From Caulobacter sp. S45 (GTDB lineage: Bacteria > Pseudomonadota > Alphaproteobacteria > Caulobacterales > Caulobacteraceae), in contig NZ_LMUL01000001.1 in assembly GCF_009765965.1 (NCBI RefSeq), positions 3,226-41,744 of the forward strand: a stretch of 38,519 nucleotides of DNA, written 5' to 3'. Each line of letters opens with the position of its first letter. Within the stretch, counting starts at the first letter, position 1. Positions 16,724 to 24,110 of this stretch are shown here, piece by piece. The notes beneath the pieces were generated by a model. That model did no database searches and was not told the DNA's origin. It was given only the letters and a program-made list of their open reading frames with translations. The position numbers and the translations under genes were made by a program.

Positions 16724-16747
16724 ATAGGGGATGCGCCTCGCTTTCAG

Positions 16748-19700
16748 CTAGCCGTCGTCACCATCGTCATCGTCCGTCTCGGCCTCCGTGGAGGCGTCAT
16801 CGTCCTGGTCGTCGTCGTCCTTGTGAACGGCGGGCGGTCTGGCGGTCAGGGGCGTCAGCCGTCCACTGGCGAGCGTGCTGTTGAACGCTGCGACATCCTT
16901 CGCCATCAGCGTCTTGTAGTGAGCCGTCGCGCTCTTCAGGTCGTCTTCGATTGTGGTCAGCATGGCCGGCATGGTGTCGGTCGGGCGCTGCTCGGCCCCG
17001 CCGGCCATGTCCAGCACGCCGCCATTGACCCCGGCGTAGAGCCATTCGAGGTTGAAGTAGACCTTGTAGGCAGAGACGTAATATTTGTCGTCGCTCGGCG
17101 CCATGTCCTTGTTGAACAGTTCGTATTCGACCGTTTGGAGTTTCTGATCCATCTCCTCGGCCGCGCGCTTCATGCCGGCGTTCTTGGCCAGCTTGGGCTG
17201 CATGTCCTCGATCTGGCGGCGCATCCACTCGATGTGGTTGACCATGTCCGATGTCTGCTTGACGTCGTCGCGCACGCGAAGCTGGAACTTCAGCATCGCG
17301 GTCAGGTCGGCGGTGGTGCCGGGGCTGTTGGGATCGAGCAGGATCTCCATCGGCGCGGTCTGGCTGTGGTCGTCGACGGTCAGGCGCACGCTGTAATGGC
17401 CGGGAGGGACCAGCGGTCCCTTCTGGCGGGGCGCCATGCCCCATTGGGTGACGGTGCGATAGGCGCGGCTGTCCTTGAAGCGCGGCTCGTTCCAGATATC
17501 GGGGTCCTGGGGCGGCGTGGTGCGCAGTTGCAGGGTGGACAGCGGTTCGTAGCGCAGGTCCCACTGGACGCGGTTCAATCCCGCCTTGGCCTTGCGATGC
17601 AGGGTGCGGATCACCGTTCCGTCCGCATCCAGAATCTCGACGCGGATCGGCTCGTGCGGCGCGGCCTTGAGCGCGAAGTTGACGTAGGCCGCCTGGTTGC
17701 GGGGCAGGCGGTAGGTCGGGCGCGGCGTGAACAGCCTCACCGCCGGCTCGGTCTTGCCGACCATGGCGTCGGCCGACATCTGTTCCAGCGGCGAGATGTC
17801 GGACAGGATGTAGAAGCCGCGGCCCCAGGTCGAGACGGCCAGGTCGTGGAAGCGCTGCTGCACCACCGTCCAGGTGATCGGGGCAGGGGGCAAGCCCTGC
17901 TTCAGCCGCTCCCAATGGCCGCCGTCGTTCAGCGAATAGTAGAGCGCATTGCCGGTCCCGGCGAACAGCAGGCCCTTGGCGTTGGGGTCCTCCGAGACGT
18001 TGCGGACATAGGCGAGTTCGCCCCTGGGCAGGTCGCTGTCGATCCGGGTCCAGGTCTTACCGAAATCGCGGGTGCGATAGATGTAGGGGTCGCGATCGTC
18101 GTTGATGTGGAAGTCGATGGCGACATAGGCCGTGCCGGCGTCGAAGGTCGACGGCTCGATGCTGGCGATGGTGCCCCAGGCGGGCAGGCCGGTCATGTTC
18201 TTGGTGAGGTCGGTCCAGTGCTCGCCGCCGTCCAGCGTGTTCCACAGCTTGCCGTCGTTGGTGCCGGCCCAGATCAGGCCCTTCTGCTTCTTGGACGGGG
18301 CGATGGCGTAGACCACCTCGCCGTAGAACTGGCCGAGGTTGTCGCCGGTGATGCCGCCCGAACCGCCGAGGCGGCTCGGGTCGTTGGTCGACAGGTCGGG
18401 GCTGATGATCTTCCAGCTCTGGCCGGCGTCTTGCGTGCGGAAGATCACCTGACAGCCGTAGTAGACCGTCTTGGGATCGAACGGGTCGATGGCCAGCGGC
18501 GAGGTCCAGTGGCAGCGGTACTTGGCGTCGCCCGGCGCGGAACTGAGGGTGTGCAGCCAGGGGCTGACCGAACGCGCCATCCGGGTCTTGGCGTCCCAGC
18601 GCGTCACCTCGTTGCCGTAGCAGGTCGCCCAGACGATGTTGGTGTCGCTGGGGTCGGGCACGGTGTAGCCCGACTCGCAGCCGCCCATGCCGTGCTCCCA
18701 GCCGGTGTGGTCGCCCAGGCCCCATGAGGTCGAACCGAACGGGACGCTCGGTCCGCGCATGGTGCTGTTGTCCTGCATGTTGCCGTAGAAATAGTAGGGG
18801 ATCTGGTCGTCGACGGCGACGTGATAGATCTGGCCCAGCGGCAGGCCGACCTTGTGCCAGCCCTTGCCCCCCACCGTGGTGATGTCCAGCCCGCCGTCAT
18901 AGGTGATGGCGAAGTGGTTGGGGTCCTTGGGGTCCATCCAGATGTCGTGGTTGTCCCCGCCCCAGTGGGTGATCTCGAAGGTCTTGCCGCCGTCGGTGGA
19001 GACGTGGAAGTTGCTGCTGGAGACCAGCACCTTGTTCTCGTCGCCGGGCGACACCGCCAGCTTGATGTAGTAGCCGGCGCGGCCGGTCAGGGTGCGGTCT
19101 CGGCTGGTCAGCGCCCAATTCTCGCCGCCGTCGTCGGAACGCCAGACCGACCCCTGGGTGTCGGTCTGGATCAGGGCGTAGACCCGCTTGGGGTTGGTGG
19201 GGGCGATGGCGACGTCGATCTTGCCGAGCGGCGAGGTGGGCAGGCCGTGGTCGACCACGCGCTTCCAGGTCTTGCCGCTGTCGTGGGTGATGAATATCCC
19301 GCTGCCGGGGCCGCCGCTGAACTCGCCCCAGGTGTGCATGACCACCTGCCAGGTCGCGGCGATCAGGGTGTTGGGGTCCTTCGGGTCCATGGTCAGGCCC
19401 GAACAGCCGGTGTTGGGATCGACGAACAGCGATTGCGTCCAGGTCTTGCCGCCGTCGGTGGTGTGGAAGACGCCGCGCTCTTGCTGCGGCCCGGTCATCC
19501 GGCCGGCGGCGCAGACCCAGACATCGTTGGGATCGGTCGGGCTAGCGATCATGTGGGCGATGCGGCCGGTGCCCTTAAGGCCGACATTCGCCCAGGTCTT
19601 GCCGGCGTCGGTCGAGTGATAGACCCCGTCGCCCATCACATCCATGTCACGGATCGCCCACGCCTCGCCGGTGCCGGCCCAAACCACCTTGGGATCGACC

Positions 19701-19990
19701 GGGGACACCGCCAGCGCGCCGATCGCGGCCACCGACTGGTCGTCGAAGATCGGGTCCCAGCGGTTGCCGCCGTCCACCGATTTCCAGACACCTCCGGACG
19801 AGGCGCCGGCGTAGTAGGTGGTCTTGTCGCCCGGCACGCCCGCCACCGCCGCCACCCGGTTGCCCTGGGTCGGGCCGACGAAGTGAAAGCCGAAGGTGTC
19901 GGGGTCCGGCCTGGACCGTTGCGCCATGGCCGTCCCGGCCGAGGACAGCGCCAGCAGCACGGCGACACTACGAACCAGACGGATCAGCAT
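16748..19990 (-). CDS. Secreted Asp-box (sialidase/VPS10-like) beta-propeller protein with acidic tail
   Basis: A 1080-residue exported protein (signal peptide MLIRLVRSVAVLLALSSAGT then AMAQ). Residues about 40-740 form one or two beta-propellers with ten recognisable Asp-box turns: SVDGGNRW, STDAGKTW, TTDGGKTW, THDSGKTW, SDDGGENW, STDGGKTF, TQDAGQSW, TLDGGEHW, TRDFGKTW and SLNDGGHW. About 770-900 is a beta-sandwich (PIRVEILDADGTVIRTL, GHYSVRLTVDD). About 900-1050 is helical. The last 24 residues contain 13 Asp and 2 Glu. The fold is that of WD40/YVTN/BNR-like proteins related to sortilin-type propellers; sialidase catalytic residues are not evident, so a binding or scaffold role is as likely as hydrolysis. 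ATG 19990 has gaggaa upstream. Confidence 0.85.
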   Translation of the reverse strand: MLIRLVRSVAVLLALSSAGTAMAQRSRPDPDTFGFHFVGPTQGNRVAAVAGVPGDKTTYYAGASSGGVWKSVDGGNRWDPIFDDQSVAAIGALAVSPVDPKVVWAGTGEAWAIRDMDVMGDGVYHSTDAGKTWANVGLKGTGRIAHMIASPTDPNDVWVCAAGRMTGPQQERGVFHTTDGGKTWTQSLFVDPNTGCSGLTMDPKDPNTLIAATWQVVMHTWGEFSGGPGSGIFITHDSGKTWKRVVDHGLPTSPLGKIDVAIAPTNPKRVYALIQTDTQGSVWRSDDGGENWALTSRDRTLTGRAGYYIKLAVSPGDENKVLVSSSNFHVSTDGGKTFEITHWGGDNHDIWMDPKDPNHFAITYDGGLDITTVGGKGWHKVGLPLGQIYHVAVDDQIPYYFYGNMQDNSTMRGPSVPFGSTSWGLGDHTGWEHGMGGCESGYTVPDPSDTNIVWATCYGNEVTRWDAKTRMARSVSPWLHTLSSAPGDAKYRCHWTSPLAIDPFDPKTVYYGCQVIFRTQDAGQSWKIISPDLSTNDPSRLGGSGGITGDNLGQFYGEVVYAIAPSKKQKGLIWAGTNDGKLWNTLDGGEHWTDLTKNMTGLPAWGTIASIEPSTFDAGTAYVAIDFHINDDRDPYIYRTRDFGKTWTRIDSDLPRGELAYVRNVSEDPNAKGLLFAGTGNALYYSLNDGGHWERLKQGLPPAPITWTVVQQRFHDLAVSTWGRGFYILSDISPLEQMSADAMVGKTEPAVRLFTPRPTYRLPRNQAAYVNFALKAAPHEPIRVEILDADGTVIRTLHRKAKAGLNRVQWDLRYEPLSTLQLRTTPPQDPDIWNEPRFKDSRAYRTVTQWGMAPRQKGPLVPPGHYSVRLTVDDHSQTAPMEILLDPNSPGTTADLTAMLKFQLRVRDDVKQTSDMVNHIEWMRRQIEDMQPKLAKNAGMKRAAEEMDQKLQTVEYELFNKDMAPSDDKYYVSAYKVYFNLEWLYAGVNGGVLDMAGGAEQRPTDTMPAMLTTIEDDLKSATAHYKTLMAKDVAAFNSTLASGRLTPLTARPPAVHKDDDDQDDDASTEAETDDDDGDDG

Positions 19991-20023
19991 ACAAATTCCT
20001 CGCGGGCCTACGCAGGCGCATCG

Positions 20024-20052
20024 TATACTAAATACGGGATCGAATATGTCGA
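20024..20052 (-). promoter_or_regulatory. Possible promoter of the Asp-box protein gene
   Basis: On the minus strand, TCGACA (20047-20052) and AGTATA (20024-20029) are separated by 17 bases and lie about 35-60 bp before the ATG at 19990. This stretch is clearly AT-richer than its surroundings. The match to a housekeeping sigma consensus is partial, so this is a suggestion only. Confidence 0.35.
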
Positions 20053-20249
20053 TACAGGTTCGGCAATATTGTCAGGATACGCCTTGCCGCACCGATCGGC
20101 AGTTGGCCTAGCGGCATATGCAATGTCACCCAATTGAACGCTCGGGTGCAGGGGCGATATAGCGCTGACGGCCCAACCTTGCCTATGCTGCTTGCGATGA
20201 GCAACGGACGCGAGGTCGGCGCGTTTGGGCCGTCGTATGGGAAACCAAG

Positions 20250-21038
20250 ATGGCCTCCATCCCCCCTGTCCGTAGGTTGTTTCTTTTATGCTGGTTCGCC
20301 TCGATCGGCCTGTCTGCCGGCCCGGCCGCCGCCAAGACGGCGCTTGATGAAGCATCGGCGCCAGACCGGTTCGAGAAGGTCAACCGGGTCGTCTTCTACG
20401 CCAACGGGGCGCTCGATTTCATCGTGATCCGCCCGGCGGCCATGACCTACAAGCGGGTCACGCCGCGCCCGATCCGGACCGGACTGCGCAATGCGTTCTC
20501 GAACATGGGCGAGCCGACCGTCGCGATCAACGACGTGCTGCAAGGGCATGGCAAGAAGGCCGTGAGAACCGTGGGTCGCTTCGCCATGAACTCCACCGTT
20601 GGGGTCGCTGGGTTGTTCGACGTCGCCCAGGGGGCAGGTCTGAAGCATCATGACAACGACTTCGGGATCACCCTGGCGCACCATGGCGTGAGATCGGGGC
20701 CATACCTGTTCCTGCCCGTGTTGGGGCCGGCCACGGTGCGGGACGCCGCCGGTTTCGCCATCACCATCGGCATTGATCCGTTCACCTATCTGCGCTTCCC
20801 CCAATCCACGCCTGTCATCGTATCTCGTATCGTGGAGACCGCGCTCGACGAGCGGGCCACGGAGGATCCTGAAATCAAGGCGATCATGGCCCAGGCGACC
20901 GACGTGTACGCCTCGATCCGATCGCTATATCTGCAGAACCGGGAAGCCCAGATCAGCGGCGGCAAGATAGATCCCGGGCAGCTGCCGGACTTCGACAGCT
21001 CAGCTCCCGATCCGAAATCTCCGACCCTAAACCATTGA
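20250..21038 (+). CDS. mlaA: MlaA (VacJ) family outer-membrane lipid asymmetry protein
   Basis: A 262-residue protein of the MlaA/VacJ family, which removes phospholipids from the outer leaflet of the outer membrane and hands them to MlaC. Family motifs in order: DRFEKVNRVVFYANGALDFI, TPRPIRTGLRNAFSNMGEPT, AINDVLQGHGKKAVRTVGRF, NSTVGVAGLFDVAQGAG, and FGITLAHHGVRSGPYLFLPV with LGPATVRDAAG. The leader (MASIPPVRRLFLLCWFASIG to AAAK) reads better as an ordinary signal peptide than as a lipobox, so lipidation is doubtful. That is a variation, since classical MlaA is a lipoprotein. It heads an envelope-related group, with an OmpA-type lipoprotein 220 bp downstream. The other Mla genes are not in the window. 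Confidence 0.9.
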   Translation: MASIPPVRRLFLLCWFASIGLSAGPAAAKTALDEASAPDRFEKVNRVVFYANGALDFIVIRPAAMTYKRVTPRPIRTGLRNAFSNMGEPTVAINDVLQGHGKKAVRTVGRFAMNSTVGVAGLFDVAQGAGLKHHDNDFGITLAHHGVRSGPYLFLPVLGPATVRDAAGFAITIGIDPFTYLRFPQSTPVIVSRIVETALDERATEDPEIKAIMAQATDVYASIRSLYLQNREAQISGGKIDPGQLPDFDSSAPDPKSPTLNH

Positions 21039-21258
21039 AGAATAGCGAGGGATTTAGGTCGGATGCGTCCTCCAGCGCGCCTCCGATTATGCAATGGAGA
21101 TCGTGTGGAATGGTGATGCTTCGCCTGTAACCGTCTGGAAGGTCACGAAATGGCCTTTTTGAATCGACCACTGTTAACGTGCGGAAGTCCTTGGGGGGCT
21201 GCCGTACTGTCGGCGGCCTCGTCCCTTCCGCTCGGGAAAACAAGGTCAAGAGGTCTAA

Positions 21259-21846
21259 ATGAAGGTCTATTCCAGCGCCTGGATCGTGGGCGCAGTCATG
21301 GTCGGCGCCGTCGGCATGAGCGGCTGCGCCACCAAGGGGTACGTGCGCGATCAGGTCGGCGTCGTCGACCAGAAGGTCAACGCCCATCAGGCGCGGCTCG
21401 ACCAGGACGACACCCATTTGGGCGATCTCGACCGCACTTCGAGCGAGGCGCTGGAGCGGGCCAAGGCTGCTGGCAAGCTGGCCGAGGGCAAGTTCCTCTA
21501 CTCGATGGTGCTGTCGGACGACTCGGTGAAATTCCCGGTCGATCGCGCCAAGCTCTCGCCCGAGGCCCAGGCCCGGTTGATGGATTTCGTGCAGAAGCTG
21601 AAGACCGACAACCGCAACGTCTACGTCGAAATCCAGGGCCATACCGATTCGACCGGATCGGCAGAATATAACCATAAGCTGGGCGAGGATCGCGCCGAGG
21701 CCGTGCGCCTGTTCATGAACCAGCAGGGCGTGGCCCTGAACCGGATGTCGACCATCTCCTACGGAGAGACGGCGCCGGTCGCGCCCAACTCCACGCGGGC
21801 GGGTCGGGCCCAGAACCGACGCGTGGTCGTGATCGTACTGGCTTGA
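21259..21846 (+). CDS. OmpA/Pal-like lipoprotein
   Basis: A 195-residue outer-membrane-anchored protein that binds peptidoglycan. The leader ends in a lipobox, VGMSGC, with the modified Cys at 23. Residues about 30-80 are a charged coiled coil (VVDQKVNAHQARLDQDDTHL). Residues 85-195 are an OmpA domain, with VYVEIQGHTDSTGSAEYNHK, LGEDRAEAVRLFMNQQGV and NSTRAGRAQNRRV, including the Asp and Arg that hold diaminopimelate. ATG 21259 has aagagg upstream. The coiled-coil-plus-OmpA layout differs from plain Pal; it fits a cell-wall tether. A strong terminator follows at once, so it ends its transcription unit. Confidence 0.92.
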   Translation: MKVYSSAWIVGAVMVGAVGMSGCATKGYVRDQVGVVDQKVNAHQARLDQDDTHLGDLDRTSSEALERAKAAGKLAEGKFLYSMVLSDDSVKFPVDRAKLSPEAQARLMDFVQKLKTDNRNVYVEIQGHTDSTGSAEYNHKLGEDRAEAVRLFMNQQGVALNRMSTISYGETAPVAPNSTRAGRAQNRRVVVIVLA

Positions 21847-21851
21847 TCTAT

Positions 21852-21883
21852 GGGGCCGCAGGTCGCGGCCCCCTTTATCTTTC
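21852..21883 (+). terminator. Rho-independent terminator after the OmpA lipoprotein gene
   Basis: A perfect 8-bp stem, ggggccgc (21852-21859) and gcggcccc (21865-21872), with a 5-base loop, followed by ctttatcttt. It begins 5 bases after the stop codon. On the other strand it also lies between the two convergent genes and could act for both. Confidence 0.85.
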
Positions 21884-21930
21884 ACGCGCGATCAGCGCCA
21901 ATGATGCGCCTCCGGCTGCGCGGTAGAGGC

Positions 21931-22746
21931 CTATCGCCTCGACATGGTGTCCGGGACCGACGAGCGCGGCGTCAACAGGTCGGCCCAACGCCATTCGCGA
22001 GACCCGACCACAAGGCGCGGGGTTCCTGGGGCGTCGGCCAGGGAGATCAGGACCAGGCCTCGCACCGGCTCGTTGCGGCAGGCCGCCGGGGCGAAGGCGA
22101 CCTCCCACATGATCGCTTCGCGGACGGCGGCGAGCCCTTTCCCCTCCTGGCCGAGGGTTGCGACCCAATCGCCGTTCCAGACCATGATGGCCTTGCCGGC
22201 CGCCCCCGGCGTCCGATTGGCGGGCGCCACGGCGGCCTGGACCAGGGCGTCCTTCCGCAGCGCATCCTGCAGCAATCTGACCATGTCGCAGGCGCGGCCG
22301 CCTCCGCCGGAGCCGCCCTGGCCGGAGCCGGCCGTCGCTGCACCGGCCAGTTCAGCGTCGCTCAGCTCGGACGCCCCTTCCTCCGCGACGGCCTGGTTCG
22401 CGGCCGGGAGATCGACCTCGGGACGCGCGGGCGTCGGCCTGAAGATGCTCCGCCGCACGACAGGCTTCGTAGCGGCGGGCTTGGCGGCCGATCGCTTTGC
22501 TGCAGCCGGCTGTGCTTTGGCGAGCGGTTTCGCCGCCGGCGCCAGGCGGGGTGCGTCGACCAACGCCACCGTCATGGGCGCAGAAGAGAGCGCCTTCGGC
22601 GGCTGCGCCTGAACCGAGAATAGCGCGAGAAGGATCAACAGGTGGAAGGCGGCGCTGAGGACGGCGGCGAACAAACGGCCACGCTTGGCAGACCGCTGGC
22701 GTGGGGTGGGGTGTTCTACTTTTCCTGGTTGTTGGCGTCTGTTCAC
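21931..22746 (-). CDS. TonB/TolA-like membrane-anchored protein of unknown function
   Basis: A 271-residue protein with a basic cytosolic N-terminus (RQRSAKRGR), one membrane segment with a central His (about 25-46, AAVLSAAFHLLILLALFSV), a periplasmic Ala/Pro/Lys-rich linker (about 47-135) and a Gly-rich hinge (GSGQGGSGGGG). The globular C-terminal domain (about 152-271) contains RACDMVRLLQDALRKDALVQ, IMVWNGDWVATLGQEGKGLA, EAIMWEVAFAPAACRNEPVR and LVVGSREWRWADLLTPR. The N-terminal architecture is that of TonB/TolA, but the C-terminal domain is neither, and I do not recognise it. The start is GTG 22746. It converges on the OmpA-lipoprotein gene and may act at the cell wall with it. Confidence 0.75.
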   Translation of the reverse strand: MNRRQQPGKVEHPTPRQRSAKRGRLFAAVLSAAFHLLILLALFSVQAQPPKALSSAPMTVALVDAPRLAPAAKPLAKAQPAAAKRSAAKPAATKPVVRRSIFRPTPARPEVDLPAANQAVAEEGASELSDAELAGAATAGSGQGGSGGGGRACDMVRLLQDALRKDALVQAAVAPANRTPGAAGKAIMVWNGDWVATLGQEGKGLAAVREAIMWEVAFAPAACRNEPVRGLVLISLADAPGTPRLVVGSREWRWADLLTPRSSVPDTMSRR

Positions 22747-22794
22747 CGGAATCCCAAAAGCTGATCTGAGGCCACAGCAGATCGCCTAGATCAC

Positions 22795-22813
22795 ATGCTC
22801 GAGTCAGGAGCAT
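22795..22813. promoter_or_regulatory. Dyad in the divergent region before the GntR/FCD regulator
   Basis: A 6-bp inverted repeat, atgctc (22795-22800) and gagcat (22808-22813), with spacer gagtcag. It lies in the 270-bp space between the TonB-like gene and the FCD regulator gene. It could be an operator for the regulator; it does not match the classical GntR consensus. Confidence 0.3.
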
Positions 22814-23016
22814 GGCCATATTGGTCGAGCGGTCTGGGACATGAGCGAGCCGGCCTGGCCCGCTCCGTTCCGCAGACGCTGGCCCACATGGTCCTCAGGA
22901 GGGAGTGGCAGTCGCCGCTGTGCAGTCCGAGTTCATTTTGATTGGGGCTGGATCGGACGGCTGATACCATCTCCGATCTCGAAGGCGTTCGCCTCGGGAA
23001 TGCCTGGAGGTATGGG

Positions 23017-23757
23017 GTGACAGTCGAGTCGCTACCGCGGCTGATGCAGTCGACGGCGCCGCTTCGTGAAAAGATCATCAGCGCCCTGCGCAGCGCCATC
23101 GAAACCGGCGAGTTGGCGGCAGGCGCCCGATTGGGAGAGCGGGACCTGTGCGAGCAGCTGTCGATCAGCCGCACCTCCTTTCGCGAGGCGATCCGCGAAC
23201 TGGTCGCGGAGGGCGTGATCACCCAGCGGGGACGCGACGGCCTGGTCGTCGCGGAGGTGACGCTGGCCGAGGCGCGCGCCGCCTACAGCCTGCGGGCCGT
23301 GATCCAGGCCCTGATCGTCGACCAGTTCATCGAGCGGGCGAGCGAGGATGCGCTGGCCCTGCTGGAGAGCGCCACCAAACGGCTGATGCAGGCCTATCGC
23401 TTGGGGGATGTGAAGGCGATCCTATTGGCCAAGCGCGGTTTCTACGCGGAACTCTGCGCCGGCGCCGACAACGCCATGGCCCAAGACATGATCGAGCGGC
23501 TTTGCCTGCGCGTATCGGGCCTGCGTAGCCGCGCGCTCGGTCGCCGCGAACGCAACGCGCTCAGCATCGAGGAGATCGGCCGGATCGTCTCGGCGATCAG
23601 CCGACGCGACCGCGAGGCGGCGAAACAGGCGGTCGCCGATCATATCGACAGCGTCGCGCGATGGGCCTTGTCGATGGCGACCCCCGAACCGGACGATGGG
23701 CGCCTCATCGTCGGCCAGGGTGGGGAAGGGGCTGCCGGGATGACGGCGACCGCCTGA
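23017..23757 (+). CDS. GntR family regulator with FCD ligand domain
   Basis: A 246-residue transcription factor. The N-terminal winged helix has LREKIISALRSAIETGELAA, GARLGERDLCEQLSISRTSF (helix-turn-helix) and REAIRELVAEGVITQRGRDG. The C-terminal FCD domain (about 90-235) is all-helical, with LAEARAAYSLRAVIQALIVD and metal-site-type positions later (a terminal VADHIDSVARW His). FCD regulators sense organic acids. The start GTG 23017 is chosen because ggagg lies six bases before it; an in-frame start at 22942 has no site. No metabolic operon is directly next to it, so its target may be distant or the divergent gene. Confidence 0.9.
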   Translation: MTVESLPRLMQSTAPLREKIISALRSAIETGELAAGARLGERDLCEQLSISRTSFREAIRELVAEGVITQRGRDGLVVAEVTLAEARAAYSLRAVIQALIVDQFIERASEDALALLESATKRLMQAYRLGDVKAILLAKRGFYAELCAGADNAMAQDMIERLCLRVSGLRSRALGRRERNALSIEEIGRIVSAISRRDREAAKQAVADHIDSVARWALSMATPEPDDGRLIVGQGGEGAAGMTATA

Positions 23758-23769
23758 GGCCTCTAAGGG

Positions 23770-23790
23770 AGCCGGTGTCTTCCGCCGGCT
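23770..23790. terminator. Hairpin between convergent FCD regulator and DUF2188 genes
   Basis: A 6-bp stem, agccgg (23770-23775) and ccggct (23785-23790), with a 9-base loop, lies between the convergent genes and overlaps the last codon of the DUF2188 gene. The placement suggests a shared terminator. It lacks a T tract. Confidence 0.4.
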
Positions 23791-24028
23791 AACCCTGAAC
23801 TTCGGTGTCCGGCCGATCGACGCCTTGGACGAGTTCCTCGTGCCAGCGGCCGTCTGCGTCTTCGAACGAGATGGCGGCTTCCTCACCGGAAAGCCTTTGC
23901 TCCCGAGCAGCGCGTTCCGCCGCCCCGCGCGCGAGGTCATGCGAGCGATAGGTTTCGGAAAACACGCCGTCCGCCTGGTAGGCCCAGCCTCCATCGTGTT
24001 GGACGATATGATAGACGACCTTGGCCAT
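23789..24028 (-). CDS. DUF2188-type small protein
   Basis: A 79-residue soluble protein starting MAKVVYHIVQHDGGWAYQAD, then GVFSETYRSHDLARGAAERA, AREQRLSGEEAAISFEDADG and RWHEELVQG. The pattern of a first beta strand with HDGGWAY, a helix rich in Ala/Arg and a second strand ending GRWHEE matches the DUF2188 family, a small domain of unknown role. ATG 24028 follows ggag at a suitable distance; an upstream in-frame Met (24079) is less likely. It is not obviously in an operon with the peptidase gene 80 bp upstream. Confidence 0.8.
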   Translation of the reverse strand: MAKVVYHIVQHDGGWAYQADGVFSETYRSHDLARGAAERAAREQRLSGEEAAISFEDADGRWHEELVQGVDRPDTEVQG

Positions 24029-24110
24029 GAAGGTTTCTCCGCTGCGCCTCAGCATCGGCCTCGGGCCGGCGGGAGGCAAGGCGTAAGCGGCTCGCGGCGT
24101 GTTCCGGCGG

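Noticed and set aside
14733-18727. Long open frames on the plus strand opposite the molybdenum hydroxylase and the Asp-box protein
   Set aside because: They are mirror frames of GC-rich genes: low-complexity Arg/Gly/Val/Asp-rich translations with no family motif and no ribosome-binding site.
18821-20137. 438-codon plus-strand frame over the start of the Asp-box gene
   Set aside because: It is antisense to an intact gene with signal peptide and ten Asp-boxes, and its translation has no recognisable domain.
20250-20330. MlaA leader considered as a lipoprotein signal (Cys after LFLL)
   Set aside because: The Cys lies in the middle of the hydrophobic core and is followed by more hydrophobic residues and a better AAAK-type cleavage site.
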